A stretch of DNA of 64,000 nt from Acinetobacter sp. ANC 4910. Its GTDB lineage: Bacteria; Pseudomonadota; Gammaproteobacteria; Pseudomonadales; Moraxellaceae. Location of the stretch: NCBI RefSeq assembly GCF_004331035.1, contig NZ_SJNT01000003.1, positions 186,001 through 250,000 on the forward strand, given 5' to 3'. Shown one piece after another: positions 7,892 through 16,203 of the stretch. The notes under the pieces are model-generated. The model was given only the letters and a program-made list of their open reading frames with translations, was not told the origin of the DNA and searched no databases. A program made the translations under genes and the position numbers. Each line of letters starts with the position of its first letter. Position 1 is the stretch's first letter.

Positions 7892-8545
7892 AGCAACGGG
7901 AATTTAAAATAAAGCGACTAACAAAAACTAGCCAGCGTTATTCTATCAAATAGTCTTTTCAAATTGAATAGCTTTCAATAGCTGCGTATTAGTTAAATTT
8001 TACTCACACCAACCAAATCAATATAATTCAAACACTTAATTTAAATAATATCAATCGTAGCAGACCGTAAGTCTTTTAAATTTCAGTGAAAAACATCTAA
8101 AGAATACAAAATCAGTTCATGACAAAATGCTGTTTAAAATTGGATGGTACATATTTGATATTAATCAAACTTCAGTCATCTTGACTATCTGGCATGATTA
8201 ATTCTGAACATTAACTTGTTCGCACACCCTAATAATAAATTTTGGTCAAGCCTATTCATTTACTGTTTTATTTATATAGCCGAATCATCAACCCACATCA
8301 TCGAAGCAATACGATTAAGTCCTCTTTAGAGAAAATCAATCTACGTATCTTTAAACACTTAAACGATAAAAATTTTTAATATATCGACTCTTAAACCGAC
8401 TTACTCACCCACTGTCGCGGGGACAACAATGAAATTATTTGACAGTTGATAGAGACCAATATACATATATTCATAACTTTTAATCAGCAACATAGTATAC
8501 TGCTCCTGCTCTATTTGCTCACCCCTTACCTATTGTCCAGAGACT
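7892..8545. other. AT-rich intergenic region, no gene seen
   Basis: About 650 bases between the divergent aryl polyene operon and the DUF1615 lipoprotein gene. I see no ORF with a ribosome binding site, no tRNA and no strong hairpin. TTGACA at 8439-8444 is a candidate -35 for the rightward gene, but a good -10 at the proper spacing is not clear (TACATA at 8462-8467, 17-base spacer, is the best). Confidence 0.5.
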
Positions 8546-9760
8546 ATGAGAAAAACTGCTTTTTCTGTATCCCTAATTCAATCACTAAAGCCATTAAGTG
8601 TATTAGCACTCTCATTTAGTCTTATTGCCTGTGGTGATCACTCATGGTGGAAAGATGACGAGCCTACTTTAAACAGTGATCAAATTAAGCGTCTTATTCC
8701 ATCACGTGCGAATGACCGCAGTTCTTGGGCTAAAGATATTTTCGACATTACCGAACAGTTGGGTATTCCGCAAACCAAAGAAAATATTTGCAGCATTGTG
8801 GCCATAGTCGATCAAGAGTCTAACTTTGTTGCCGATCCTAAAGTGCCTGGGTTGGGTGAAAAAGCAGTGAAGGAAGTGCAAGATCGTCTTACTGAAAAAT
8901 TTACCGATAAATTGGGTGAAAAAATTGGTGGTACCGTTGCTGGTTATTTTGAAGAAGTTTTAAAAACACAACCAAGCACTGAAGATAACTATCTAAGTCA
9001 AATGCGCCGCGTACAAACCGAGCGCCAATTAGACGAACTTTACCGTGAAATTTTCGACTATATGTCGCAGCATTATCATGTTAGTGCACTTACTGGTGCT
9101 GCCAAACTGGTTGGACAAGATGTTGGTGAAAAAATGAATCCAATTACCACATTGGGTTCTATGCAGGTTCACATCGGCTATGCCAAAGCACATAAACGTC
9201 AAGGTGGCAGTATTGCGGAGCTACGTACCGATTTATACAGCCAATACGGCGGACTATATTACGGTATTCACCGTTTAATGATGTATCCAACGGACTATGA
9301 CAAGTCCATTTACCGTTTCGCCGATTACAACTCAGGGATGTATTCAAGTCGTAATGCCGCTTTCCAAAGTATGCTAAATGACTTGACTGAAGCCGAACTC
9401 AGCCTTGACGGTGACCTATTACTCTATAATAAAGATGGTTCTGTACGTTCGGCAAACAGTGAGTCTGAACGTGAGTTAATCAATGTATTTGCTCAAAATA
9501 ATGTTTTAGTCACGCCACGCCAAATTCGCAGTGATTTGAAAAAAGAAAAAGAGAAAGATTTTGAAGAAACCGCGACGTATCGCGCAGTGACCAAATTATA
9601 TGAAGAAAAAACAGGCAAAAAGGCATTTTATGCCATGATGCCTCAAGTGGTCATTTCTGGACCTAAATTAAGCCGTGATTATAATACCAACTGGTTTGCC
9701 AGCCGTGTGAATGGACGTTATGAAACATGTATGCAACGGGCGAAACGCATAAAAATCTAG
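8546..9760 (+). CDS. DUF1615 family lipoprotein
   Basis: 404 residues. The N-terminus is a lipoprotein signal peptide ending in SLIACG, with the lipid-modified Cys at about residue 29, so it should be anchored in the envelope. The mature part matches the DUF1615 family of proteobacterial lipoproteins. Residues about 65-80 (ENICSIVAIVDQESNF) and the later segments TTLGSMQVHIGYAKAH and YRFADYNSGMYSSRNAAFQSM resemble the E-S and N-x-G/Y-N-S-G pattern of lytic transglycosylase-like folds, so a peptidoglycan-related role is possible but unproven. The downstream hydrolase gene overlaps its 3' end, suggesting co-expression. Confidence 0.82.
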   Translation: MRKTAFSVSLIQSLKPLSVLALSFSLIACGDHSWWKDDEPTLNSDQIKRLIPSRANDRSSWAKDIFDITEQLGIPQTKENICSIVAIVDQESNFVADPKVPGLGEKAVKEVQDRLTEKFTDKLGEKIGGTVAGYFEEVLKTQPSTEDNYLSQMRRVQTERQLDELYREIFDYMSQHYHVSALTGAAKLVGQDVGEKMNPITTLGSMQVHIGYAKAHKRQGGSIAELRTDLYSQYGGLYYGIHRLMMYPTDYDKSIYRFADYNSGMYSSRNAAFQSMLNDLTEAELSLDGDLLLYNKDGSVRSANSESERELINVFAQNNVLVTPRQIRSDLKKEKEKDFEETATYRAVTKLYEEKTGKKAFYAMMPQVVISGPKLSRDYNTNWFASRVNGRYETCMQRAKRIKI

Positions 9761-10374
9761 CATTATTCGATTTTGATGGAACTTTGTGCAAAAAAGACAG
9801 CTTCACTGGCTTTATTTTTTATGCACTCTCCAAGCGACACATAGTTAAACAAGGCTTGAAACTCCTACCATGGATTCAAGCCTACTATTTAAATGTCTAC
9901 CCTGCTCACGCCATGCGACCAAAACTGTTTTATGGCATGTTTAAAGACACTGATTATGCTGAAATTCAACAAATTGCTGAAGAATATGCACATCAACTGA
10001 TTCACGAATTAGATCCTAAATTTATTGAGCAGTTACGACAACATCAAGCGCTTGGGCATGATGTGGTTTTAGTTTCAGCATCAGTCGATTTATATTTAAA
10101 ACCATTATGCAAATTATTGTCGATTGATCTTATTTGTACTGAAACTGAAATTATTGCTGGTCGTTTAACGGGACATTATCTATCTGCCGATTGTAGTCGA
10201 ATTGAAAAGAAAAACCGTATTTCTCAGCAATATTCTTTGGCTGAATATTCAAGCATTTACGCTTATGGCAATAGTGAAGAAGATCTCGAAATGTTCAGCC
10301 TAGCGCAATATACCTATATGGTAGGACATGACCAACACCTCCCCTCATTACAACCACATTTAAAAATGGCTTAA
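9727..10374 (+). CDS. HAD-superfamily (subclass IB) phosphatase
   Basis: 215 residues. Motif I is FDFDGTLCKKDSF at about 14-26 (nucleophile Asp and acid/base Asp), motif II is VLVSASVDLY at about 114-123, and motif III/IV is the Lys-rich KKNRI followed by YAYGNSEEDLEMF at about 178-190. This is the SerB/HAD-IB pattern; the specific substrate (phosphoserine, lysophospholipid head group or other) is unknown. The ATG at 9727 overlaps the lipoprotein gene by 34 bases in a different frame. The overlapping arrangement points to one transcription unit, closed by the hairpin at 10408-10436. Confidence 0.88.
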   Translation: MYATGETHKNLALFDFDGTLCKKDSFTGFIFYALSKRHIVKQGLKLLPWIQAYYLNVYPAHAMRPKLFYGMFKDTDYAEIQQIAEEYAHQLIHELDPKFIEQLRQHQALGHDVVLVSASVDLYLKPLCKLLSIDLICTETEIIAGRLTGHYLSADCSRIEKKNRISQQYSLAEYSSIYAYGNSEEDLEMFSLAQYTYMVGHDQHLPSLQPHLKMA

Positions 10375-10407
10375 TTTTCAATCTAAATTAAGTCGTTGCA
10401 AGCATAA

Positions 10408-10436
10408 AAAAAAGCCAACTTGATGTTGGCTTTTTT
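10408..10436. terminator. Bidirectional rho-independent terminator
   Basis: AAAAAAGCCAAC / GTTGGCTTTTTT stem with a TTGAT loop lies between the convergent HAD hydrolase gene and grxD. A-run and T-run flanks let it work in both directions. Confidence 0.92.
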
Positions 10437-10454
10437 ACTTACAGCAGAAACAAA

Positions 10455-10796
10455 TTATGCTTCTGGTGCTGGGCTGTATTGTTCAACTAAAGGCTTTAAT
10501 TCACCTTTTTGGAACATATCAAGCATGATATCGCTACCACCGATCAACTCACCGTTAATCCACAATTGTGGGAATGTCGGCCAGTTCGCAATACGCGGTA
10601 ATGTTGCACGAATATCTGGATTTTCTAGAATATTAACGTAAGCAAATGGACGACCAATTTGACTGAGAGCTTCTACCGCACGTGCAGAAAAACCGCACTG
10701 TGGAAATTGCGGAGTGCCTTTCATGTAAAGAAGAACTGCGTGTTTAGCAATCTGGTCACGAATTAACGCTTCTGTATCGCGTGTTTGTTCAGTCAT
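10455..10796 (-). CDS. grxD: Monothiol glutaredoxin, Grx4 family
   Basis: 113 residues from ATG at 10796 (MTEQTRDTEALIRDQI), chosen because GAGGA lies about eight bases upstream; in-frame codons further upstream lack a site. The CGFS active site of the Grx4/Grx5 class is in PQFPQCGFSARA at about 28-39. The GSH-binding TFPQLWINGELIGGSDI segment is at about 70-87. Proteins of this class bind a [2Fe-2S] cluster with glutathione, often with a BolA partner, and take part in iron-sulfur cluster delivery. It forms a single-gene unit ending at the shared terminator. Confidence 0.95.
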   Translation of the reverse strand: MTEQTRDTEALIRDQIAKHAVLLYMKGTPQFPQCGFSARAVEALSQIGRPFAYVNILENPDIRATLPRIANWPTFPQLWINGELIGGSDIMLDMFQKGELKPLVEQYSPAPEA

Positions 10797-11034
10797 TGAT
10801 GAATCCTCAACTAATCTGCCTTGCATTATACCCAAAACACAACAAAACAGTATGCTTAAAGCAATATTTCCAGTTTTATTTGCATTCAGACTTTAATTCT
10901 AGATGAGATTTTGCTTATATAGGCATTGTTTTCCAATTCCCATCGAATTGAAAAATCAATCCACTATCATCTTTATACTTTCCATATGCAGATGCTAGTG
11001 AAGCTTTTAATTTCTTATCAAATACGAGTTAGTT

Positions 11035-12246
11035 ATGAATACCTTTACTCAAGCCCCTATACAAACTGATCAACCATCTCATTTGATGCCAGTGTTTGGC
11101 CGTCAACCGATCAGCTTTGTCCGAGGTCGAGGAACGTATTTATACACCGCAGATGGAACTGAGTATTTAGATGCCTTAACGGGTATTGCTGTTTGTGGTT
11201 TAGGACACTCTCATCCCGAAGTAACTCAAGCCATTGCAGAACAAGCGGGTACGCTTATTCATACCAGCAATTTATTTGAAGTTCCTTGGCAAACCGCTGC
11301 TGCACAAAAACTTGCACAAGTTGCAGGCATGGAAGAAGTATTTTTCTCGAATAGCGGTGCAGAATCGAACGAAGGTGCAATCAAAGTTGCACGTAAATTC
11401 GGACACTTACAAGGGATTGCAACACCTAAAATTATTGTCGCAGATCATTCATTTCATGGGCGTACCTTAGCGACTTTATCTGCTACAGGAAATAAGAAAG
11501 TCCAAGAAGGCTTTGGACCTTTGGTTGAAGGTTTTATTCGCGTACCTTTTGGTGATGTAGAAGCGATTGAAGAAGCTGCAATCCAACATCCAGATATCGT
11601 GGCTATTCTGGTTGAACCAATTCAAGGTGAAGGTGGTGTAAATACTGCCCCTCAAGGCTTTAGTTATTTAGAAGATATTCGTCGCATCTGTAATCAACAC
11701 AATTGGTTAATGATGCTTGATGAAGTTCAAACAGGGAATGGTCGTACAGGTAAATATTTTGCCTATCAACACACCAATATTGTGCCCGACGTACTTACCA
11801 CGGCTAAAGGCTTAGGCAATGGCTTCCCTATTGGTGCTGTCATGACCCAAGGTCGTGGTGTAGGTGTACTCACTGCTGGAAACCATGGTTCAACGTATAG
11901 CGGTACCGCTCTAGGTTCGCGTGTGGTTTACACTGTGATTGATGTCATTGAGAAAGAAAACTTACTTGAAAATGCCGCGAATATGGGCAGCTACATTGTG
12001 CAACAATTAGCACAACAGCTTTCTGATCAAAAAGTAGCAGTACGTGGTTTTGGATTGATGATTGGTATTGATTTACCTAAACCATGTGCCGAATTAGTTC
12101 ATATTGCACGTGATGAATATCAACTGATTATTAATGTTACTGCTGGTTCAGTGGTACGTTTATTGCCACCATTAAATATCACGCAAGAACAAGCCGATCA
12201 ACTGATTCAACGTTTGGTGAATATGATTCGAGCTTATCTTGCTTAA
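11035..12246 (+). CDS. argD: Acetylornithine/succinyldiaminopimelate aminotransferase
   Basis: 403 residues, the usual length. It is a PLP class III aminotransferase: NSGAESNEGAIKVAR at about 106-120 (PLP phosphate contact), DEVQTGNGRTGK at about 229-240 and Schiff-base Lys258 in TTAKGLGNGFP. It converts N-acetylornithine and 2-oxoglutarate to N-acetylglutamate semialdehyde and glutamate (reversibly) in arginine synthesis, and may also serve lysine synthesis. No other arg genes are adjacent. The start has only a weak ribosome binding site (ACGAG). An arginine-catabolic AstC-like role cannot be excluded, but no ast genes are nearby. Confidence 0.9.
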   Translation: MNTFTQAPIQTDQPSHLMPVFGRQPISFVRGRGTYLYTADGTEYLDALTGIAVCGLGHSHPEVTQAIAEQAGTLIHTSNLFEVPWQTAAAQKLAQVAGMEEVFFSNSGAESNEGAIKVARKFGHLQGIATPKIIVADHSFHGRTLATLSATGNKKVQEGFGPLVEGFIRVPFGDVEAIEEAAIQHPDIVAILVEPIQGEGGVNTAPQGFSYLEDIRRICNQHNWLMMLDEVQTGNGRTGKYFAYQHTNIVPDVLTTAKGLGNGFPIGAVMTQGRGVGVLTAGNHGSTYSGTALGSRVVYTVIDVIEKENLLENAANMGSYIVQQLAQQLSDQKVAVRGFGLMIGIDLPKPCAELVHIARDEYQLIINVTAGSVVRLLPPLNITQEQADQLIQRLVNMIRAYLA

Positions 12247-12252
12247 TCATAT

Positions 12253-12277
12253 GGCGATGTAATGTTTTTACATCGCC
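12253..12277 (+). other. Hairpin following argD
   Basis: GGCGATGT / ACATCGCC perfect 8-bp stem starting seven bases after the argD stop, without a T-run. Together with the next hairpin it makes a tandem stem-loop end for the argD transcript, perhaps protecting the 3' end. Confidence 0.6.
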
Positions 12278-12282
12278 TAACA

Positions 12283-12309
12283 AAAAAAGCCGCGTTTAGC
12301 GGCTTTTTT
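12283..12309. terminator. Bidirectional rho-independent terminator
   Basis: AAAAAAGCCGC / GCGGCTTTTTT stem with GTTTA loop between convergent argD and the LysR-type regulator gene. Confidence 0.93.
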
Positions 12310-12320
12310 ATTTCAGCTTT

Positions 12321-13250
12321 TTATGAAGCTTCTTGATAAATTCTGCCACCGGGTAATTGGCAAAAATATTGTTTCAATGCATCTAAACAGCGGTGAATTT
12401 TCATAGGCTGTTGTTCACGTTTAGATGTAATTGCATATAAGTAAAAATTAGGTAATTTCCACTCTGGTAATACCTCTACCAATGCACCACTGACTAAATC
12501 CTTTTGAACATCAAGATATAAAATTCGAGAAATTCCATGTCCTTGCAGACATAAAGCCTTGGCAACCAACACATTATTGGTGGTCAAACGCGAGTTCATT
12601 TCGATACTCACAGTTTCACCAGAAATACCATGCTGGAATGCAAAACTTTCATAGTTTTTCATTAAGTTAACGGGAATCAAATCATGATTCTTTAAATCTT
12701 CTGGCCTCGAAATAGGTGCCGTCTGATTTAAATAACTTGGTGAAGCAACTAACACTTGTTCAACGCGGGCCAATGGAACCGCATTTAAACTCTGATCTTC
12801 AATTTTCGGACTCATACGTAACGCAATATCAATTCGACCTTCTATCAAATCAATATAATGATTGTCCGCTTCCAAATGAACAGCTAAACCTCGATGGGCC
12901 GACATCCAATGTGATAATGCAGGAATAACGTGATTTGCACCTAACTCTGGAGTTGTCGCAATACGCAACTCCCCAACTAGGTCATCGCGTAATTCGTTAA
13001 TACGAATCTTCCCACGCTCTGCAGCAGCTAGCATCTCTTGGCAGCTATGAAAAAAAGCTTGTCCAGCTTCAGTCAAACTCAATTTCCGTGTCGAACGATG
13101 TAGAAGGATCACTTCCATCTCGTGTTCTAAAGAACGAATCTGTTGGCTTACAGCACTTGTAGTAATTCCTAACTCTCGTGCGGCTCCACTAAACGAACAT
13201 TTTTCCACAACACAAGCAAACACTCCCATTGCTCGAAGTTGATCTAACAT
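12321..13250 (-). CDS. LysR-family transcriptional regulator
   Basis: 309 residues from ATG at 13250 (MLDQLRAMGVFACVVE), preceded by AGAGGG; the longer in-frame version lacks a site. The N-terminal winged helix-turn-helix is FSGAARELGITTSAVSQQIRSLE at about 20-42, followed by a linker helix and a periplasmic-binding-like effector domain (from about 90). It is convergent with argD and its target cannot be told from context, since neither neighbour is divergently transcribed. It resembles the large CrgA/AaeR-like LysR group. Effector unknown. Confidence 0.92.
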   Translation of the reverse strand: MLDQLRAMGVFACVVEKCSFSGAARELGITTSAVSQQIRSLEHEMEVILLHRSTRKLSLTEAGQAFFHSCQEMLAAAERGKIRINELRDDLVGELRIATTPELGANHVIPALSHWMSAHRGLAVHLEADNHYIDLIEGRIDIALRMSPKIEDQSLNAVPLARVEQVLVASPSYLNQTAPISRPEDLKNHDLIPVNLMKNYESFAFQHGISGETVSIEMNSRLTTNNVLVAKALCLQGHGISRILYLDVQKDLVSGALVEVLPEWKLPNFYLYAITSKREQQPMKIHRCLDALKQYFCQLPGGRIYQEAS

Positions 13251-13345
13251 AAATTTCCCTCTAAACTTATGAGATGCTCCTACCTTTCGATAAAAGCAAC
13301 TCATTGGATTATACGGTGAAATTTAAAAGTTGTAATGATCTTAAT

Positions 13346-14155
13346 TTAATTTATTGGTAAAACATTAGTCGGATTGATTGGTTTACCATTTAAGCGTACC
13401 TGAAACTCAAGCATAGTACGGCTTGCACCAGAAGATCCCATCTCTGAAATTTTTTGACCAGCCGTTACATTTTCTCCGCTTTTCACAATCATCTTGCTGT
13501 TATGTGCATAAGCCGTGATATAACCATCAATATGCTTTATTAAAATTAAGTTACCATATTCTTTCAGCCCATCAGCAGCATAGACCACTTGACCATTTGC
13601 AGCGGCATACACTGGATCACCCACATTGCCACTATAACGAATACCTTTCACGTTATTGGTTAAATTGAAGTTTTCAATTACAGCACCATTCGATGGTTTA
13701 ACCCAGCGCAAAGAACTCGCTTGCGTAGGAGTCACAGGTACGGAGTTAGTCGAAGATGTTGCTGTGGCTGGCTGAGTGGTTGGTAATGTGATTGCCTGAC
13801 GTTGAATCGGAGCAGCTTGTGTGACTGCTTGAGTCGTGGTGGTACGACGATTATTGCCAGAACCTTTCAGCTTGAGCGACTGGCCTACATATATTCGATA
13901 GGGTGGCGCAACATCATTCATATCGGCAATACTGATATAACTCAGCCCATAACGTGCCGCAATTCCACTTAAAGTATCGCCAGAACGAACGGTATAATAG
14001 TCTGGAGCCGTCGCGTAACGGGTCGGATTATTAATCTGAGGTTTAGATGCACATCCACTTAAAATAGCAGTGGTCACAATAGCAGTTGAGATTACTAGGG
14101 TTTTCAACAATGCTGTTGGCGTAGCAAAGATCCGATTTTGCGACATCGCAGGCAT
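13346..14155 (-). CDS. nlpD: NlpD-like LysM and M23-domain lipoprotein
   Basis: 269 residues; start at 14155 has GAGAGGAAG upstream. The lipoprotein signal ends in ILSGC (Cys35). A LysM peptidoglycan-binding domain is at about 53-96 (YYTVRSGDTLSGIAARYGLS), then a Thr/Gln/Pro-rich linker, then an M23/LytM fold at about 152-266. The metal-binding residues of active M23 enzymes are not kept: GIRYSGNVGDPV replaces the H-x3-D site and the terminal H-x-H is absent (MLEFQVR). This matches NlpD-type activators, which stimulate amidases in cell separation rather than cutting peptidoglycan. surE lies directly upstream, the conserved surE-nlpD arrangement. Confidence 0.9.
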   Translation of the reverse strand: MPAMSQNRIFATPTALLKTLVISTAIVTTAILSGCASKPQINNPTRYATAPDYYTVRSGDTLSGIAARYGLSYISIADMNDVAPPYRIYVGQSLKLKGSGNNRRTTTTQAVTQAAPIQRQAITLPTTQPATATSSTNSVPVTPTQASSLRWVKPSNGAVIENFNLTNNVKGIRYSGNVGDPVYAAANGQVVYAADGLKEYGNLILIKHIDGYITAYAHNSKMIVKSGENVTAGQKISEMGSSGASRTMLEFQVRLNGKPINPTNVLPIN

Positions 14156-14281
14156 TTATCTTCCTCTCTATATATGTCGTTATTGGTTTTCATGCGCGTA
14201 AGAGTAGCAAAAATATTTTGAAAAAATCCGCATTCACAGACTTTTTCACAAAGTTACAACATTTACAAGACTTTTGATGTT

Positions 14282-15049
14282 TTAGCGATACTGTTCATGT
14301 AAGTTCTGTAAAATTTCATAATTGGTCGCATCCATTTGAATGGGCGTAATACTGACAAAACCATTTGCAACAGCAAAAAAGTCAGACTCAATACCTGTAA
14401 TCCCTTGTTTTGGTTCAGCCACCGCCTCTCCCGACAAACCAATCCAATATACTTGGCGACCACGCGGATCGACATGACTGGTAATGGGTTTAGATTGATA
14501 GCGACGACCTTGATAGGTAATTTTCTGACCTTGCAACTCAACGACATCAGGAATATTAATGTTCAAAATATGACGCGGTGGTAATTCTGGCAAACCTGCT
14601 TGAATAAAGTCATGCACCCATTGTGCTGCAACCGCGTAATCTTCTGGATGCTCATAACCGCGTACATTGCTTCCAGCTAAAGAAACTGCAATTGCAGGTT
14701 GTTTCATTAAGCGTCCTTCAAATGCCGCACCGACTGTACCAGAATACAGTACGTCATCACCAAGGTTGGCACCGCTATTAATGCCACTGACCACCAAATC
14801 AAACTCAAAATCGAATAATCCATTCATTGAAAGATACACGCAATCCGCTGGTGTTCCATTCACTGCCCAAACATCTGGTGCAATAGAGATTGGTCGCAGT
14901 GGTCGGTCTAAAGTTAAAGCACTGGAAAAACCACTTCGTTCACTTTCAGGTGCAACAATGACTACACGACCTAATGGTTTTAGCGCACGTGCTAAAGCTT
15001 GTATCCCTGGTGCAAAAACACCATCATCATTGGCTATTAGAATATTCAC
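14282..15049 (-). CDS. surE: 5'/3'-nucleotidase SurE
   Basis: 255 residues, standard length. The metal site begins at [10 protein letters not shown] (Asp8, Asp9), with [12 protein letters not shown] at about 37-48 and [22 protein letters not shown] at about 88-109 completing the SurE signature. It dephosphorylates nucleoside 5'- and 3'-monophosphates and acts in the cytoplasm. It lies about 126 bases upstream of nlpD on the same strand. pcm, which sits between them in enterobacteria, is absent here. Confidence 0.96.
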   Translation of the reverse strand: MNILIANDDGVFAPGIQALARALKPLGRVVIVAPESERSGFSSALTLDRPLRPISIAPDVWAVNGTPADCVYLSMNGLFDFEFDLVVSGINSGANLGDDVLYSGTVGAAFEGRLMKQPAIAVSLAGSNVRGYEHPEDYAVAAQWVHDFIQAGLPELPPRHILNINIPDVVELQGQKITYQGRRYQSKPITSHVDPRGRQVYWIGLSGEAVAEPKQGITGIESDFFAVANGFVSITPIQMDATNYEILQNLHEQYR

Positions 15050-15153
15050 AAAAAACTCGCTTGAAAAAGTGACTGACTAGAACATTTCATTGAATTATAT
15101 GTGAAATTATATATATTAGCGCTCAATATCTATCACTAAATGAGTGCCTTACA

Positions 15154-15525
15154 ATGATTAAAACTTTATCATTTCGTAGTGTTTTGGGGTTTGGTCTTGC
15201 AGTTTTATTTACTCAAGCAGTCAACGCAAATGATGGTTTAAGCCAAGAAGAAGCCAATAGCATTGTAAAAGAAGATATCGCTTCTACCCAAATTATGGCT
15301 GAAGTCTGCCCTGCGGTTATTGGGAAAAATGCAAAATTAGATGCGAATGTAAAATTACTCACCCAAATGTATTTAAAAGACTACTCTGGTTCAATAACTA
15401 TAGATCAACTCCAGTCTGATCCAGAATATAAATCTATTTTGCAAGAAACACGCAAAGCTGCTCAAGAAACCAGTCAAGAAGAACAACAAGCTGTATGTAT
15501 GGATGTTGTTGAATATCAAGCGTAA
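15154..15525 (+). CDS. Small exported two-cysteine protein, paralogue of the next gene
   Basis: 123 residues with a signal peptide (about 1-25, ending VNA). The mature part is mainly helical and has two cysteines, in MAEVCPAVIGK (about residue 52) and AVCMDVVEYQA (near the C-terminus), well placed for a disulfide. The protein shares length, signal peptide, CP motif and C-terminal Cys with the gene at 15702-16085, so the two are tandem duplicates that have diverged. It may belong to a Moraxellaceae-restricted small-protein family. Function unknown. Confidence 0.75.
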   Translation: MIKTLSFRSVLGFGLAVLFTQAVNANDGLSQEEANSIVKEDIASTQIMAEVCPAVIGKNAKLDANVKLLTQMYLKDYSGSITIDQLQSDPEYKSILQETRKAAQETSQEEQQAVCMDVVEYQA

Positions 15526-15538
15526 TTGCTGAAGTTGC

Positions 15539-15570
15539 TTACGAATAACTCCCAGTCGAGTTGTTCGTAA
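15539..15570 (+). terminator. Hairpin after first two-cysteine protein gene
   Basis: TTACGAATAACT / AGTTGTTCGTAA stem (one G-U pair), loop of eight bases, followed by a weak T-rich stretch. Probably a terminator or a partial terminator between the tandem paralogues. Confidence 0.6.
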
Positions 15571-15701
15571 ACTTTAATTTATTTTCCCAAGTCCACAACT
15601 TCTTCACTATTTCAACCATTTATATACATTTCCCCTCTTCCATTTCTACATAATCTGTTTAACCTTAGCTCAAATAGATTGATCTTTTGAGTTTATTGTT
15701 T

Positions 15702-16085
15702 ATGAAATTCACTGCTTTAAAAACAACATCATTAGCTTTACTCACCGCGTTTACTTTTTCTTTCACTCATGCTGAAGAAAGCAAAGACGAAAATATTGAA
15801 GTCACACCAAACCAAACAGTTACTCAACAAGAACTTGCTGCAATTTATGTACTTTCAGAAATTTGTCCAAAATTAGTCGATAACAAAGATAGTTTTGAAC
15901 AAGGCTACGCCAAACTCGCGCATGAACACCTCCCAGAAGAAAAAGATGCAGTTACCGCGCTGGCTGAATTAAGTAAAACCAAAAGTTTTAAGCCCATTTT
16001 AGCTGAAGCAAAATCTGATGCCAAAACTGCAGGCGATGATAAAAACAAAGAAATCTGTCAAGAATTGACCACCTATAGCAATTGA
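15702..16085 (+). CDS. Small exported two-cysteine protein, second tandem paralogue
   Basis: 127 residues from ATG at 15702 (MKFTALKTTSLALL); an upstream in-frame TTG at 15687 is less likely. It has a signal peptide (about 1-24, cleaved after THA), then an acidic helical domain with Cys in LSEICPKLVDNKDSFEQGY and in KEICQELTTYSN. The pattern (I/V)CPx(L/V)...C near the end is shared with the upstream gene, giving a conserved cysteine pair. The peptide is highly charged. Function unknown; the periplasmic location is inferred from the signal peptide. Confidence 0.75.
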   Translation: MKFTALKTTSLALLTAFTFSFTHAEESKDENIEVTPNQTVTQQELAAIYVLSEICPKLVDNKDSFEQGYAKLAHEHLPEEKDAVTALAELSKTKSFKPILAEAKSDAKTAGDDKNKEICQELTTYSN

Positions 16086-16114
16086 AACAAATTGGTTACA
16101 ATACTTTTGAAATA

Positions 16115-16141
16115 AGCCGATTTCACAGGTAGAAGTCGGCT
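16115..16141 (+). terminator. Hairpin after second two-cysteine protein gene
   Basis: AGCCGATTT / AAGTCGGCT stem of nine pairs with one G-U, followed by ATGCTTTGT. A weak T-run makes it a moderate terminator candidate before the carboxypeptidase gene. Confidence 0.55.
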
Positions 16142-16203
16142 ATGCTTTGTCCTAGAATGCTAAGTTCTTTGTGCTTACATCAAGATATTGGAACCCGCTA
16201 GAA

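Noticed and set aside
12253..12309. Two adjacent hairpins after argD as a riboswitch
   Set aside because: They follow the coding region and the second is a standard terminator; no aptamer-like conserved structure precedes any gene here.
14667..15080. Plus-strand ORF of 137 residues opposite surE
   Set aside because: Complete overlap with surE, whose active-site motifs are intact.
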